Source: SKKC01 sp046542845 | Lineage (GTDB): Bacteria > Spirochaetota > Spirochaetia > DSM-27196 > SKKC01 | Assembly (NCBI GenBank): GCA_046542845.1 | Contig: JBKHAN010000002.1 | Location: 1 to 64,000 of the forward strand | Direction of reading: 5' to 3' | DNA: 64,000 nt | Shown: in pieces, positions 49,672 through 58,498 of the stretch | Layout: every line of letters starts with the position of its first letter | How positions within the stretch are numbered: the first letter of the stretch is position 1 | Translations under genes and position numbers: made by a program | Notes under the pieces: generated by a model | Seen by the model: the letters and a program-made list of their open reading frames with translations, nothing else | Database searches by the model: none | Told to the model about the DNA's origin: nothing

Positions 49672-52551
49672 TTATGGCCGTTCGAGCAGAAACTCGACCC
49701 TTCTGTTCTGCCATATATTGTCGTAGTCATCGAATGGCACTACCGGTCGGTCACCTCCGATCGCCTGTATCGTCATTCTGTCGAGGTCGACACCGAGGAT
49801 CGCCAGAGCGTCACGGACCTCCCGGGCGCGCTGTTCGCTGAGCGGAAGGAGGAAGTCACGCTGCTCGGCCCTTCGCTCTGCGGCGGTGGCAAAGCGAATA
49901 TGGTTCGCGTGCCCTTCGACCACGATGTCCCTGTCGGGAAACTGGTTCAGAATCCGTGCGAGATTCTGAAGCGTATCAAGATTACTCTGCAGGCGGTCGT
50001 TCAGCTGTTCAAACAGATATCCGCTGTTCGGCTCAAACTCGATCGACGAAATGACAATTCTCAGGCGACCGTTCTCCTGCCTGACGATAATGTCCGTCAG
50101 AATATCCAGATCTTCGACCGTGACGTTTCGAAGCTCGTCCTCAACAGTAAGTCGGCCGGTGTACAGCTGTGCACTCTGCACGAGGGTCCCGTCCGCAAGC
50201 GTTCCGTCCCAGGTCAGTCCTTCGGGTGGTGTACCGGAACCTTCGATCGTACCAGCGTTGTTGCCTGCAGGGTCTATGAGGTCGATCTGCCAGCTCTCGA
50301 TATCGGACCATTCGTCCTGCGCTGAAATCTCTACATTCAGATTCTCGCTTTGACCGTTGAACTCGGGTCGGAACGGAAGCGGCTCCGCGCTTACCTCGAT
50401 CTCAGGACCACTGGCGTCGAGCAGGACCTCTTCGTCGGCAAAGTGTTCTACCCGACCACCGCCTTCATAATTCAGACGGATCCCAACGCGGTATCGTCCG
50501 TCGACAATATCACCCGTATCGGTTCGACCGTCCCATTCAATGCGGCTCGGTGGTACACCATCTCCTGCGACGGTCCTCACAACATCACCGTCCGCGCTTC
50601 GTACGATCGCCGTCCACGATTCAAGTCCTTCGGTTTGCGCCGGTGCAACGCTGATCGGGAGCGTATCCCGGTATCCGTCGCCGTTCGGTGCAAACTCGGC
50701 GTACTCCGGGGTAATGCCGATCCGGGGTGCGTCGCGGTCTACCGCGACCGGCCCGACCGTAACCACAGGCTGGTTGCCGTTTCGGTAAAACACCTGAAGC
50801 TCCGTCTCGTAGCTTCCTTCAGGCACAGCGATACCGGCGTCGTCTCGACCGTCCCACGCAAATTCGGTAACAACACTCTCCGAGGTGAACGTCCTCACTA
50901 CGTCTCCCTCAGATGACCGTACGGTGAAGACCATGGACTCGACGCTGTCGGTGACCTCAAGCTCCGGACGGTAGACTACTTCGTCGTTTACGCCCTGAAA
51001 GTCCGGCGATACGGTATCTGATTCCTGAGTAAGGTCAATGGGTGTCGCTCGCGTATCAAGCACAAAGACGACGCGGTTCGATTCACCGCGGTTCCCCGCC
51101 GCATCCTCTCCGTCAAGCCATGCAACATACTGCCCGTCCGGCAACTCCGAACCGTCAAGATCGCGACCGTCCCACTCGAGCGGGAAAATGTCGGGCGTGA
51201 CATTCAGCTCTCCAAACACCTCATCGAGATCGAATCGGAACTGCTCGTCGTCCAGCTGAACCCACCCGGTCCACGATGCTTCGGTCTGCCAGTCAGCGTC
51301 GATTTCGAGCGTCGGCTTTGTATCGCCGCCGAAAACCTCGTGATTGACGGAAACCTGTGCCGAAGGTGCCACCGAATCTATGACCACAGGTTCACCAAGA
51401 GAACTGAGGCTGACCCCGTTCTCGAATGTCACGGTGAACACCGTGTGATAGGTCGCATCCTCCATGATCCGGTTTGTGTCGTCACGACCATCCCAGGTAA
51501 CAGCCTCGGGCGGTTCACCCGTACCTTCAAAGCGACGGTATACCTCTGTCTCGGTAGCCTCGTCGCGCACCTCAAGACTCCAGCTGTCGATCTCAAGCGG
51601 ATTCTCCACCGACAGATCGAAATCAACCGTCCTGATCCTTCCCGACGGGTTAAAGGCCTCACGGTCTGCCGCGACCACGACGTCTCCTTCCTCGGTCGCT
51701 ACACGGATGCCCGATACAGTTTCGCTGACCTCGTTCCCGGGGCGATCACGCCCGACAAGCTCGTAGCTGTACTGCCCGTCAGGGACTATGTCTCCGTCGT
51801 CGTCCCGACCATCCCAGTTCCAGGTTGTCGGACGCTGATCGTTGGCCAGGTCCTGGCGTTGCGGTGTCGCCGGATCGTACTGTATCGGATTTTCAAAGCG
51901 CTCGGTACGGACGACTTCACCGGCATCGTTGAGTATACGCGCGACCCAGGACACTTCCGCGCTTCCGTCCTGCTCTATCGTCACGCTCTCCCGTCCGCTT
52001 TCAATACCCGGGCTGAAGACCATGACAGGTATCTCAAGATTCTCGATTACGGGGGGCGTTGTGTCGACGGTGATGTTCTGCGGCGGAGTACGACGAGTCA
52101 TGCCTTCATCGTCCACAACAAAAAGTTGATAGATATAGTCGCCGTCGGGTACAATGTCTCCGTTATTGTCACGGCCGTCCCACTGAAGACTACTGATAAG
52201 CTCAGGGTCTATCTGGGGGACATCGCCGATGTTGAACAGGTTGCCGAAAAAGCCGCGAGTCTCGGTTTCTTCCTCGATCTGCTGATATACAATATCGCCC
52301 TCGGCGTTAAAGACGTTCAGCTCAAAGGATCGAATAACCCGGTCGGGAGCCGGCGCTATTTCAGGATCGAGTCGCAGCACCTGATGCTCCGCCTCGGCTA
52401 CACCCGGTGCTATGAAAATCCTGGGTTGTCGAGGTATGTCAATGACAAACTCGCCGTCTTCCTGGGTCCCACCGGCGAATACCGGCACTGCAAGAGCTGA
52501 AAGCGCCAACAGCAGAATGGTCGCCCTTAATATCCTCGAATGACTAGTCAT
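49672..52551 (-). CDS. Exported protein with FlgD-type Ig repeats (WDGRD) and C-terminal OmpA domain
   Basis: The 959-residue protein starts MTSHSRILRATILLLALSAL and has a signal peptide (ALAVPVFAGG). About 750 residues consist of FlgD-Ig-like domains, each ending in a WDGRD-type turn: WDGRDNNGD, WDGRDDDGD, WDGRDDTNR, WDGRDLDGS, WDGRDDAGI, WDGRTDTGD and WDGTLADGT (seven). The C-terminal 130 residues are an OmpA-like peptidoglycan-binding domain (VVEGHANHIRFATAAERRAE, LPLSEQRAREVRDALAILGV, NRRVEFLLERP). The TD pair of the usual GHTD motif is AN here, so peptidoglycan affinity may be altered. I preferred the ATG at 52551 with AAGGA upstream over a GTG at 52572. Probably a periplasm-spanning or surface-tethered structural protein. 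Confidence 0.85.
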   Translation of the reverse strand: MTSHSRILRATILLLALSALAVPVFAGGTQEDGEFVIDIPRQPRIFIAPGVAEAEHQVLRLDPEIAPAPDRVIRSFELNVFNAEGDIVYQQIEEETETRGFFGNLFNIGDVPQIDPELISSLQWDGRDNNGDIVPDGDYIYQLFVVDDEGMTRRTPPQNITVDTTPPVIENLEIPVMVFSPGIESGRESVTIEQDGSAEVSWVARILNDAGEVVRTERFENPIQYDPATPQRQDLANDQRPTTWNWDGRDDDGDIVPDGQYSYELVGRDRPGNEVSETVSGIRVATEEGDVVVAADREAFNPSGRIRTVDFDLSVENPLEIDSWSLEVRDEATETEVYRRFEGTGEPPEAVTWDGRDDTNRIMEDATYHTVFTVTFENGVSLSSLGEPVVIDSVAPSAQVSVNHEVFGGDTKPTLEIDADWQTEASWTGWVQLDDEQFRFDLDEVFGELNVTPDIFPLEWDGRDLDGSELPDGQYVAWLDGEDAAGNRGESNRVVFVLDTRATPIDLTQESDTVSPDFQGVNDEVVYRPELEVTDSVESMVFTVRSSEGDVVRTFTSESVVTEFAWDGRDDAGIAVPEGSYETELQVFYRNGNQPVVTVGPVAVDRDAPRIGITPEYAEFAPNGDGYRDTLPISVAPAQTEGLESWTAIVRSADGDVVRTVAGDGVPPSRIEWDGRTDTGDIVDGRYRVGIRLNYEGGGRVEHFADEEVLLDASGPEIEVSAEPLPFRPEFNGQSENLNVEISAQDEWSDIESWQIDLIDPAGNNAGTIEGSGTPPEGLTWDGTLADGTLVQSAQLYTGRLTVEDELRNVTVEDLDILTDIIVRQENGRLRIVISSIEFEPNSGYLFEQLNDRLQSNLDTLQNLARILNQFPDRDIVVEGHANHIRFATAAERRAEQRDFLLPLSEQRAREVRDALAILGVDLDRMTIQAIGGDRPVVPFDDYDNIWQNRRVEFLLERP

Positions 52552-52816
52552 GTGCGTGGGTTCCTTATACACCTAAAATTCGCCGTCTCAAGTACGACAC
52601 CGATTATCCCTTGTAGAATGAAATTATACACCGGGAACCGGGTATTCCTCAAATCGCAAACAACAAACACCGCAATTATGTTACGGTATAGTAAAAGATT
52701 TCCCTGATTTTTCCTTTCCAGCAAGGAATCGGGTTGTGCTGTGTGTCCACAAGGGTAGGAGCCCGGGTAGATTTCGCAGGCAGGCAACAATCCCGATATT
52801 GCGCTACATTTTCCCC
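52552..52816. other. Divergent intergenic region between the two OmpA-type genes
   Basis: The longest gene-free stretch of the window, AT-richer than average. It holds a promoter for the minus-strand WDGRD/OmpA gene. A TACATT box (52805-52810) lies six bases before the plus-strand OmpA start, with no convincing -35. No RNA gene, repeat or small gene is visible. Confidence 0.5.
52623..52652 (-). promoter_or_regulatory. Promoter of the WDGRD/OmpA gene
   Basis: Minus strand: TTGAGG (52652-52647), 18-base spacer, consensus TATAAT (52628-52623), giving a leader of roughly 65 bases with AAGGA before the ATG. Confidence 0.45.
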
Positions 52817-54055
52817 ATGCTCTTGTATCGTCTCTCGTGGACAGGCTGTATCCTTGTTTTTCTCGCCCTTTCTGCTGCCTCGGCGCAAACGCCGGTGACC
52901 ACTGCCAGCTCGGCCGTTCCCTTGCTGAATCCGGGAGAGCGTCTCGAAATTACAGAACACGCGAACTACACGGTTCATCGCAACAACGAGTACGCCGGGC
53001 ATCTGCAGCGGGAGACGCGGATATCCCTTGTGGCATCGCACCGTGACGATCTGCAGTCGATGCCACGGAGTTATCGCGGTGAGGTTCTTGTGACCGAAGA
53101 TACGATCCGAAACCTCCGGACGATCGCCAGTCCTCTGTCGGTGCGTGCAGCGACGACGGTAGAATTCGACGGGACTCGTCTTCTCAGACGAGCCGGGGCG
53201 TCGGTCACACAAGGTATACCCACAGTACCAGCTCGCGGGGTCGATGCCGGTTGGGAGGCGCCGGCGGTGGTCCGGCTTCAGCTGGATAGCGAGACGACCC
53301 GGAGCATTCCCGTGGTGGTTGCCTACCGTCCCCGCGGGTACGAGGTGTATCGGGGCGAGCGCGTATTCCGCATCGAATACGGCTACGCGCTCAGGTGGCC
53401 ACTTGCCCCGCTGCAGCTCGAAGAGCACCCGGCAGCGGACTTGTTTGAGGCGGCTGACCTTCCACAGGACACGGTTTCGATTACCGGGAATCGTCAGGGG
53501 GTTGTACTTCTGCCGGCCGCTGGAGGACTGCCGGTCCTTCACCGTACCGAGCTCACCGAGCAGATCGTTGCATCAGGTGGCGATGTAGAGGACAGACGAG
53601 GTTTTCTCCTGCGATGGTATCGTGGACCGACTGGCTCGCCCCGGATTGTCGAGCGACTTCAGGATCGAACCATTCCCGGGGTGGATATCGAACGCGACCC
53701 CTACGATCGGGTGCGTCTGTCGATCCGTGATCTTCAGTTTGTCGCAGATCAGGCGGCACTGCTACCAGGCGAGACGGGCCGACTCGACGCGCTTTCAGAA
53801 CTCCTCCAATCGCTTGGTGAAACGACGATCCTTGTAACCGGCCATACCGCGGATATCGGCCTGGTCGAGAACCAGATGAACCTGTCGGTCGCCCGGGCGC
53901 GTCGAATCACCGAAGAGTTGATTGCCCGGGGCGTTGCACCGGGACGCCTGCGATACGAGGGACGCGGGGCGACCGAGCCGATCGGCGACAACAACACAGA
54001 ACAGGGGCGCGCTGCAAACCGGCGGGTGGAGATTACCCTTCTGCAGGATTCGTGA
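52817..54055 (+). CDS. OmpA-family outer-membrane or peptidoglycan-binding protein
   Basis: The 412-residue protein has a signal peptide (LLYRLSWTGCILVFLALSAA SAQ). I chose the ATG at 52817 because it starts exactly at that signal; the frame opens further upstream without one. Residues 25-290 form a beta-rich region of unknown family (DAGWEAPAVVRLQLDSETTR). The last 110 residues are an OmpA domain with all landmarks: VTGHTADIGLVENQMNLSVA, RARRITEELIARGVAPGRLR, YEGRGATEPIGDNNTEQG and the NRRVEITLL end. It should anchor to peptidoglycan. It is divergent from the other OmpA-type gene, which suggests related roles in envelope architecture. Confidence 0.83.
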   Translation: MLLYRLSWTGCILVFLALSAASAQTPVTTASSAVPLLNPGERLEITEHANYTVHRNNEYAGHLQRETRISLVASHRDDLQSMPRSYRGEVLVTEDTIRNLRTIASPLSVRAATTVEFDGTRLLRRAGASVTQGIPTVPARGVDAGWEAPAVVRLQLDSETTRSIPVVVAYRPRGYEVYRGERVFRIEYGYALRWPLAPLQLEEHPAADLFEAADLPQDTVSITGNRQGVVLLPAAGGLPVLHRTELTEQIVASGGDVEDRRGFLLRWYRGPTGSPRIVERLQDRTIPGVDIERDPYDRVRLSIRDLQFVADQAALLPGETGRLDALSELLQSLGETTILVTGHTADIGLVENQMNLSVARARRITEELIARGVAPGRLRYEGRGATEPIGDNNTEQGRAANRRVEITLLQDS

Positions 54056-54103
54056 ACCGCCTTTCCCCCAATCACCAAGCACTTTTCACTCGTATAAAGA
54101 AGC

Positions 54104-54763
54104 ATGATGTACATAAAAGACATGCCGCCTGAGAACAGGCCACGGGAGCGCATTGCCACCACCGGCGCGCACGCGCTCTCTGACCGTGAACTCGTCAGTG
54201 CCGTGCTCGGCTCGGGTATCAAGGGTAAACGCATCGATCTGCTCGCCGACGAGGTGCTCGGCATACTCGACCGCGCCGGGCGGGGGCTCGACTACGAGGA
54301 CCTGCGTGCGGTCAGCGGTCTTGGTGAAGCAAAATCAAGCGTGCTGTGCGCAGCGTTCGAGCTCGCGCGGCGGGTGTATTCCCCGGACCCGTCGCGAATC
54401 CGCGTCCCGGCGGATGTGCTTCCGGCGATACGGCACTACGCCGACCGCAAGCAGGAGCACTTCCTTTCGGTGTCGCTCAACGGAGCGCACGAGATTATCG
54501 CGGTGCGGGTGGTGTCTATCGGACTCGTGAACCGCACAATCGTACATCCCAGGGAGGTGTTTGCCGATCCGCTGACCGACCGGGCCGCGGCGGTCATAGT
54601 CGCCCATAATCACCCGAGCGGGCAGGTGCAGCCGAGCATGGAGGACCGCGACGTCACCCGCAGGCTCAAGAGCGCCGGCGATACCCTGGGCCTGAAACTC
54701 CTCGATCACGTGGTGTTCAGCGCGCTTGGTTATTACAGCTTTCTGGAAAACGGGGAGCTGTAA
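54104..54763 (+). CDS. radC: RadC family JAB1/MPN (JAMM) domain protein
   Basis: A 219-residue cytosolic protein. An N-terminal helix-hairpin-helix part (RERIATTGAHALSDRELVSA, VSGLGEAKSSVLCAAFELAR) is followed by the JAMM metalloprotease-like fold with VAHNHPSGQVQPSMEDRDVT, i.e. the HxHPSGxxxxSxxD zinc motif intact. The family was once linked to DNA repair, but its true role is unsettled. It stands alone, 48 bases after the OmpA gene and 37 before the carotenoid oxygenase, all on the plus strand. Confidence 0.93.
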   Translation: MMYIKDMPPENRPRERIATTGAHALSDRELVSAVLGSGIKGKRIDLLADEVLGILDRAGRGLDYEDLRAVSGLGEAKSSVLCAAFELARRVYSPDPSRIRVPADVLPAIRHYADRKQEHFLSVSLNGAHEIIAVRVVSIGLVNRTIVHPREVFADPLTDRAAAVIVAHNHPSGQVQPSMEDRDVTRRLKSAGDTLGLKLLDHVVFSALGYYSFLENGEL

Positions 54764-54800
54764 CACACGGTACATATATATTTCAGTATACTCAGGGTAG

Positions 54801-56294
54801 ATGGGCATTCCACTCGACGCATACAACCGCCTTACTCGCAAGCCGCGTGGCGAGTTTTTCGATCTTGAACTGCCGGTGGACTCCGGGGTTCTCCCGGATA
54901 CCCTCAAGGGCGTCCTCTTCCGCAATGGTCCCGGTAGCCTCGAAAGCTACGGGGTGCCGTATGAACACCTTTTCGACGGCGACGGGTACATTCAACGCTT
55001 CGAATTCGACGGCACGTCGGTGCGGTATACGGCGAAATTCGTTCGCACGCCGGAGCTGCAACGCGAATGGCAGGCGGAACGGCCTTTGTACCGGAGCTTC
55101 GGGACCAATCTGCCCGGCGGCATGCGCGCGAATGCCCTGCGCTTTCATTTCAAGAACGCAGCAAACACGAATCTGCTGCCCATTGGATCCGAACTGCTGG
55201 CGCTGTGGGAGGGAGGGTCTCCGTACCGGGTCGACGCCGCGACCCTCGACACGCTCGCCGGCCAATGGACAAATGGGGGCATGCTCTCGCCTCGCGGACT
55301 GGTAGAGAGACTCATGGGTGTCGGTCTGCCATTCTCGGCTCACCCGAAACACCTCGTCGACCGTCACGAGATTATTAACTTCGGCCTGCTGCCCGGGTTG
55401 CGGCAGAAACTGCTTCTGCACCGGCTTCCAGCGACCGAACACGGGGCGATCGCCGGCGACAGCAGCGAGCGCCTCGGGCAGCTGACCGAGCTGATCCTGC
55501 CCAAACTTACCTTTATCCACGATTTCGTAGCACTGAAAGACGGGCGGCGGGTCATGTTCGACGTACCGGTGGCGTTTCATCTGGTTCCGGCCTTTCTGGG
55601 ATTGAGTTCACCTGCCGCCGGCATTCGAGAAGATCGTTCCAAGCCGACGGTTATCCGCATCATAGACGATCGTCAGCCGGATGCCTCGCCGACGCAGCAG
55701 ACGGTGGAAACGGAAGCTCTGTATGTCTTTCATTTTCCCAACGGCTTTGTCCGGGACGACGGGACAATCGTTGTCGACGCGTGCGTCATGGATCACTTCC
55801 CCTCTGCCGCAGATATTCGTGGTCTGCTTCACGGGGTCAAACCTGCACATCCATTTTCCGCGCTGCTCACGCGCTTTGAAATTGACCCGGAATCGGGATC
55901 GGTCAGCCGTCGCACGGTATCCGATCTGCCGATGGAGCTCCCCACTGTAAACCCTGCGTACCGTAACCGCGACTACCGCTACGTCTGGGGCATGGCAGAC
56001 CCCCCAGGTCGCTCCGAAACGGGTGCGCTTCACGGCATCGCGAAGTTTGACGTGCAGACCGGGCAGGACGTATTCGTCGACTTTTTTCCGGGCTTTCCTG
56101 GCGAGCCTCTGTTTGTGCCGAAGGAGCACGGCGGGAACGCGAGCGAGGATGAGGGATGGATACTCGTGCTTGTCGTCGATACTATCGAAGAAGCGGGGCG
56201 CATCCATGTCCTTGACGCACAAACCATGGAAGAGACCGCGCGGCTGCGTCTACCGCAGGCAGTACACGTCGGGTTTCACGGTCTGTGGCGCTGA
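54801..56294 (+). CDS. Carotenoid oxygenase (RPE65/CCD family)
   Basis: A 497-residue non-haem iron dioxygenase that cleaves carotenoids or apocarotenoids oxidatively. The seven-bladed propeller iron ligands are all present at His181 (SAHPKH), His240 (FIHDF), His311 (VFHFPNG) and His493 (VGFHGLW), close to the 183/238/304/484 spacing of the Synechocystis enzyme. The opening GVLFRNGPGSLESYG with HLFDGDGYIQRF is the family's N-terminal signature. Second-shell Glu residues were not mapped. No carotenoid synthesis gene or rhodopsin lies nearby, so the substrate (a dietary or endogenous carotenoid, or a stilbene-type phenylpropanoid) is open. It ends one base before the convergent Nudix gene. Confidence 0.92.
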   Translation: MGIPLDAYNRLTRKPRGEFFDLELPVDSGVLPDTLKGVLFRNGPGSLESYGVPYEHLFDGDGYIQRFEFDGTSVRYTAKFVRTPELQREWQAERPLYRSFGTNLPGGMRANALRFHFKNAANTNLLPIGSELLALWEGGSPYRVDAATLDTLAGQWTNGGMLSPRGLVERLMGVGLPFSAHPKHLVDRHEIINFGLLPGLRQKLLLHRLPATEHGAIAGDSSERLGQLTELILPKLTFIHDFVALKDGRRVMFDVPVAFHLVPAFLGLSSPAAGIREDRSKPTVIRIIDDRQPDASPTQQTVETEALYVFHFPNGFVRDDGTIVVDACVMDHFPSAADIRGLLHGVKPAHPFSALLTRFEIDPESGSVSRRTVSDLPMELPTVNPAYRNRDYRYVWGMADPPGRSETGALHGIAKFDVQTGQDVFVDFFPGFPGEPLFVPKEHGGNASEDEGWILVLVVDTIEEAGRIHVLDAQTMEETARLRLPQAVHVGFHGLWR

Positions 56295-56708
56295 TCATGC
56301 ACGCTCCAGGGCTCGACGCGCCGCAGCTATGACACCGCGGACTGAAGGGTAGCGAACCGTTCGGAAGGCGTCATCCAGACGAAACCAGCGCGTATCCCGT
56401 ATCTCTTCGGGCTGCGGTGTGAGCTGTCCGGCCTTGACGTGGGCGAGGAAGTACACGACCTCTTTCGTTTTTCCGCTCGGGAGCGTGTAGACTACAGACT
56501 CTGCAAAGCCTTCGGCCGGCGTAATCGATAGCCCGGTTTCTTCGCGCACCTCACGGATAGCGGTCTCTGCATCGCTCTCACCAGCCTCCACGTGGCCTTT
56601 CGGCAGTCCCCAGTCACCGTTGTGCTGGAGTACAAGCACGCACTCCCATTCCCCGAAGCCGGTTTTCCTCACGACTACCGCGCCGGCAGCCCGTTCGTCA
56701 GTGCCCAT
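56295..56708 (-). CDS. Nudix hydrolase (Ap4A/diphosphatase type)
   Basis: A 137-residue protein with the complete Nudix box GHVEAGESDAETAIREVREE followed by TGL (GX5EX7REUXEEXGU). It opens TDERAAGAVVVRKTGFGEWE. The ending PEEIRDTRWFRLDDAFRTVR resembles bis(5'-nucleosyl)-tetraphosphatases (MutT/Ap4A type), which clean up diphosphate compounds. Substrate not determined. The start overlaps the marC stop by one base (TAATG) with GGAG upstream, so it is translated with marC. Confidence 0.88.
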   Translation of the reverse strand: MGTDERAAGAVVVRKTGFGEWECVLVLQHNGDWGLPKGHVEAGESDAETAIREVREETGLSITPAEGFAESVVYTLPSGKTKEVVYFLAHVKAGQLTPQPEEIRDTRWFRLDDAFRTVRYPSVRGVIAAARRALERA

Positions 56709-57301
56709 TACATCTGCTCCAGAAAGCGTGTAAGTCCGCCTATGAGCATTTCAAACGAAAGCGTGACCAGTATCATGCCCATAAGTCGCTCGATTGCGAC
56801 AAGAAAGCTCGATCCCAGCCGACGGCGCAGTCTGTCGGCGGATACAAGAATCAGGCAGGATGCGAGCCATGCGAGAAATAGAGCCAGAAACCACACCGGC
56901 ACACGCTCAGGATGCTGGGTCGCGATCAGCATTACCGTAGCGATCGATGAAGGGCCCGCGATAAGCGGTACGGCCAGGGGTACGACAATGGGATCGCTGT
57001 GCGGAACGCCGCCCGCGATACTGTTTTCGGCGCTCGGGAATATCATCTTGATTGCGATCAGAAAAAGCACCACGCCGCCCCCCATGCTGAGGCTTGCTTC
57101 GGAGATCTGAAGGCCGTTGAGGAGAAGGCGTCCGAAAAAGAGAAAGAGGGTCAGCACGCCCAACGCAATGAGCATCTCACGGAGAATAACCAGGCGGCGG
57201 CGCCTGTCGTCGACATTCCGCAACACCGAGATAAACAGGGGTATATTGCCAAGAGAATCCATGACCAGGAACAGCGTCAGGGCTGCGGAAAACAGCGTCA
57301 T
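56708..57301 (-). CDS. MarC/YhgN family integral membrane protein
   Basis: A 197-residue membrane protein with six predicted helices. It has the family's early MDSLGNIPLFISVLRNVDDR motif, the central GGGVVLFLIAIKMIF with the SDPIVVPLAVPLIAGPSSIA block (P-L-A-V-P-L-I-A-G-P), and the terminal ERLMGMILVTLSFEMLIGGL. MarC was named from the mar locus, but its role as a transporter is unresolved. It lies between a membrane protein of unknown function and a Nudix gene on the same strand. Confidence 0.9.
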   Translation of the reverse strand: MTLFSAALTLFLVMDSLGNIPLFISVLRNVDDRRRRLVILREMLIALGVLTLFLFFGRLLLNGLQISEASLSMGGGVVLFLIAIKMIFPSAENSIAGGVPHSDPIVVPLAVPLIAGPSSIATVMLIATQHPERVPVWFLALFLAWLASCLILVSADRLRRRLGSSFLVAIERLMGMILVTLSFEMLIGGLTRFLEQM

Positions 57302-57313
57302 TGCTCAGACCTC

Positions 57314-58432
57314 TCAGGTTCGGCTCACCAAGTAATCGGGACTCAGGGCAAGGTTGATGCGTGCTGCGAGCCCGAGCGTTTCCCCATAGGTAAGCCGTCC
57401 AACCGGCACCTGTACGCCAATTACATCGCCGGCATCGGATCGTGCCGGTTCTATGCCCCGTGCGCGCTGTATCTCATTCTCTCCAACACCCGGAAAGACG
57501 AGATAACGCTCGGGGCGATCCGGATTCAGCGCAACCACACATCGATCGACCGAGTGCCGGGGGAGCGTCAGGTGGACTCCCTTCCACCGCGTTTCGAGTT
57601 CGAACACGTCCTCGGAGATAAGAAGATCAAACTCCTGCCGTTGTATGCGGGTCAGACGATACAATAGCCGGAGCGTTCCGGCGCCGACTAGTAGAAACAG
57701 GATGTTCTGCAGGGTGTCGCTTATCTCGGGTGACACAGCCCATACCACCAGCACGAGACTCAGCACCGACATGAGGCGAAACCTGACCGCGCGCCCGAAT
57801 GCACGCGGTCGCCACGTCAGATTGACGACATGCCCGCTTTGGTATTCGCGCAGCAGTCCGGCGGTTGGATCATGAAAGCCGGATGTAGTAACAGGTGCCG
57901 CCACGTAGAGGTCGCCATCATCTTTCTGGGGATGATCCTGAAGACCGACCTGAGACGGGAAGTCCCGCGTTATCGGTTTTTCGGTCCCAGCGATGCGAAA
58001 ACTCAACGTGCCACCGCCCTGCAGATGGACCCGTACCGGCACCCTGCCGCGAAAACCGGGTTCACCGATCTCGACAAAGTGCACCGAGTCGTAATCGAGC
58101 GCTACCGTCGGCATGGACCGTACAAAAAACGATTCCTGCAGGATCAACTGTCGCGAGACGAGGTCAAACTCCAGAGTCGCAGGAGGTCGCGAGTCGAAAA
58201 GAATCGAAAAGCCCAGACAAAGGAGCGCGAGACCGGTTCCGCTGGCAGCCTGCATAAGATGGGGCTCCATGAATCGGCTCGTCGCGTAGAGCCCCGCGAA
58301 GACACCAATGAAACCGCCGACAACCAGGATGCTTCCCGCTGCCGAATACGGTTGCGGCGCACAGGGCAGCGCAACCGCGCCGGGGGTTATCGAATCGCCA
58401 TCGTCTACCGGTACAGCACGTTCATCGCTCAT
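57314..58432 (-). CDS. Membrane protein of unknown function with two hydrophobic hairpins
   Basis: The 372-residue protein has two membrane blocks: residues about 28-70 (AGSILVVGGFIGVFAGLYAT; LALLCLGFSILFDSR) and about 220-260 (VLSLVLVVWAVSPEISDTLQ, LLVGAGTLRLLY). The soluble parts between and after them are beta-rich (LEFDLVSRQLILQESFFV; FELETRWKGVHLTL), a layout seen in PH-like bPH2 proteins, though I cannot assign the family. I chose the ATG at 58432. It lies nine bases after TATACT (58447-58442) with no ribosome-binding site, suggesting a leaderless start. A longer TTG-initiated frame from 58489 is less likely. Gap of 12 bases to marC. Confidence 0.65.
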   Translation of the reverse strand: MSDERAVPVDDGDSITPGAVALPCAPQPYSAAGSILVVGGFIGVFAGLYATSRFMEPHLMQAASGTGLALLCLGFSILFDSRPPATLEFDLVSRQLILQESFFVRSMPTVALDYDSVHFVEIGEPGFRGRVPVRVHLQGGGTLSFRIAGTEKPITRDFPSQVGLQDHPQKDDGDLYVAAPVTTSGFHDPTAGLLREYQSGHVVNLTWRPRAFGRAVRFRLMSVLSLVLVVWAVSPEISDTLQNILFLLVGAGTLRLLYRLTRIQRQEFDLLISEDVFELETRWKGVHLTLPRHSVDRCVVALNPDRPERYLVFPGVGENEIQRARGIEPARSDAGDVIGVQVPVGRLTYGETLGLAARINLALSPDYLVSRT

Positions 58433-58498
58433 TAGGTGTATAGTATAGACACAGCGAGGGAAAAACGCGACCCCGAAGCCGGCGAGCAATTCGGCGCA

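Noticed and set aside
52817..54055. Strong -35 element upstream of the OmpA gene to match TACATT at 52805
   Set aside because: The best hexamer at correct spacing (near 52782) is poor, so I noted only the -10-like box and did not list a promoter.
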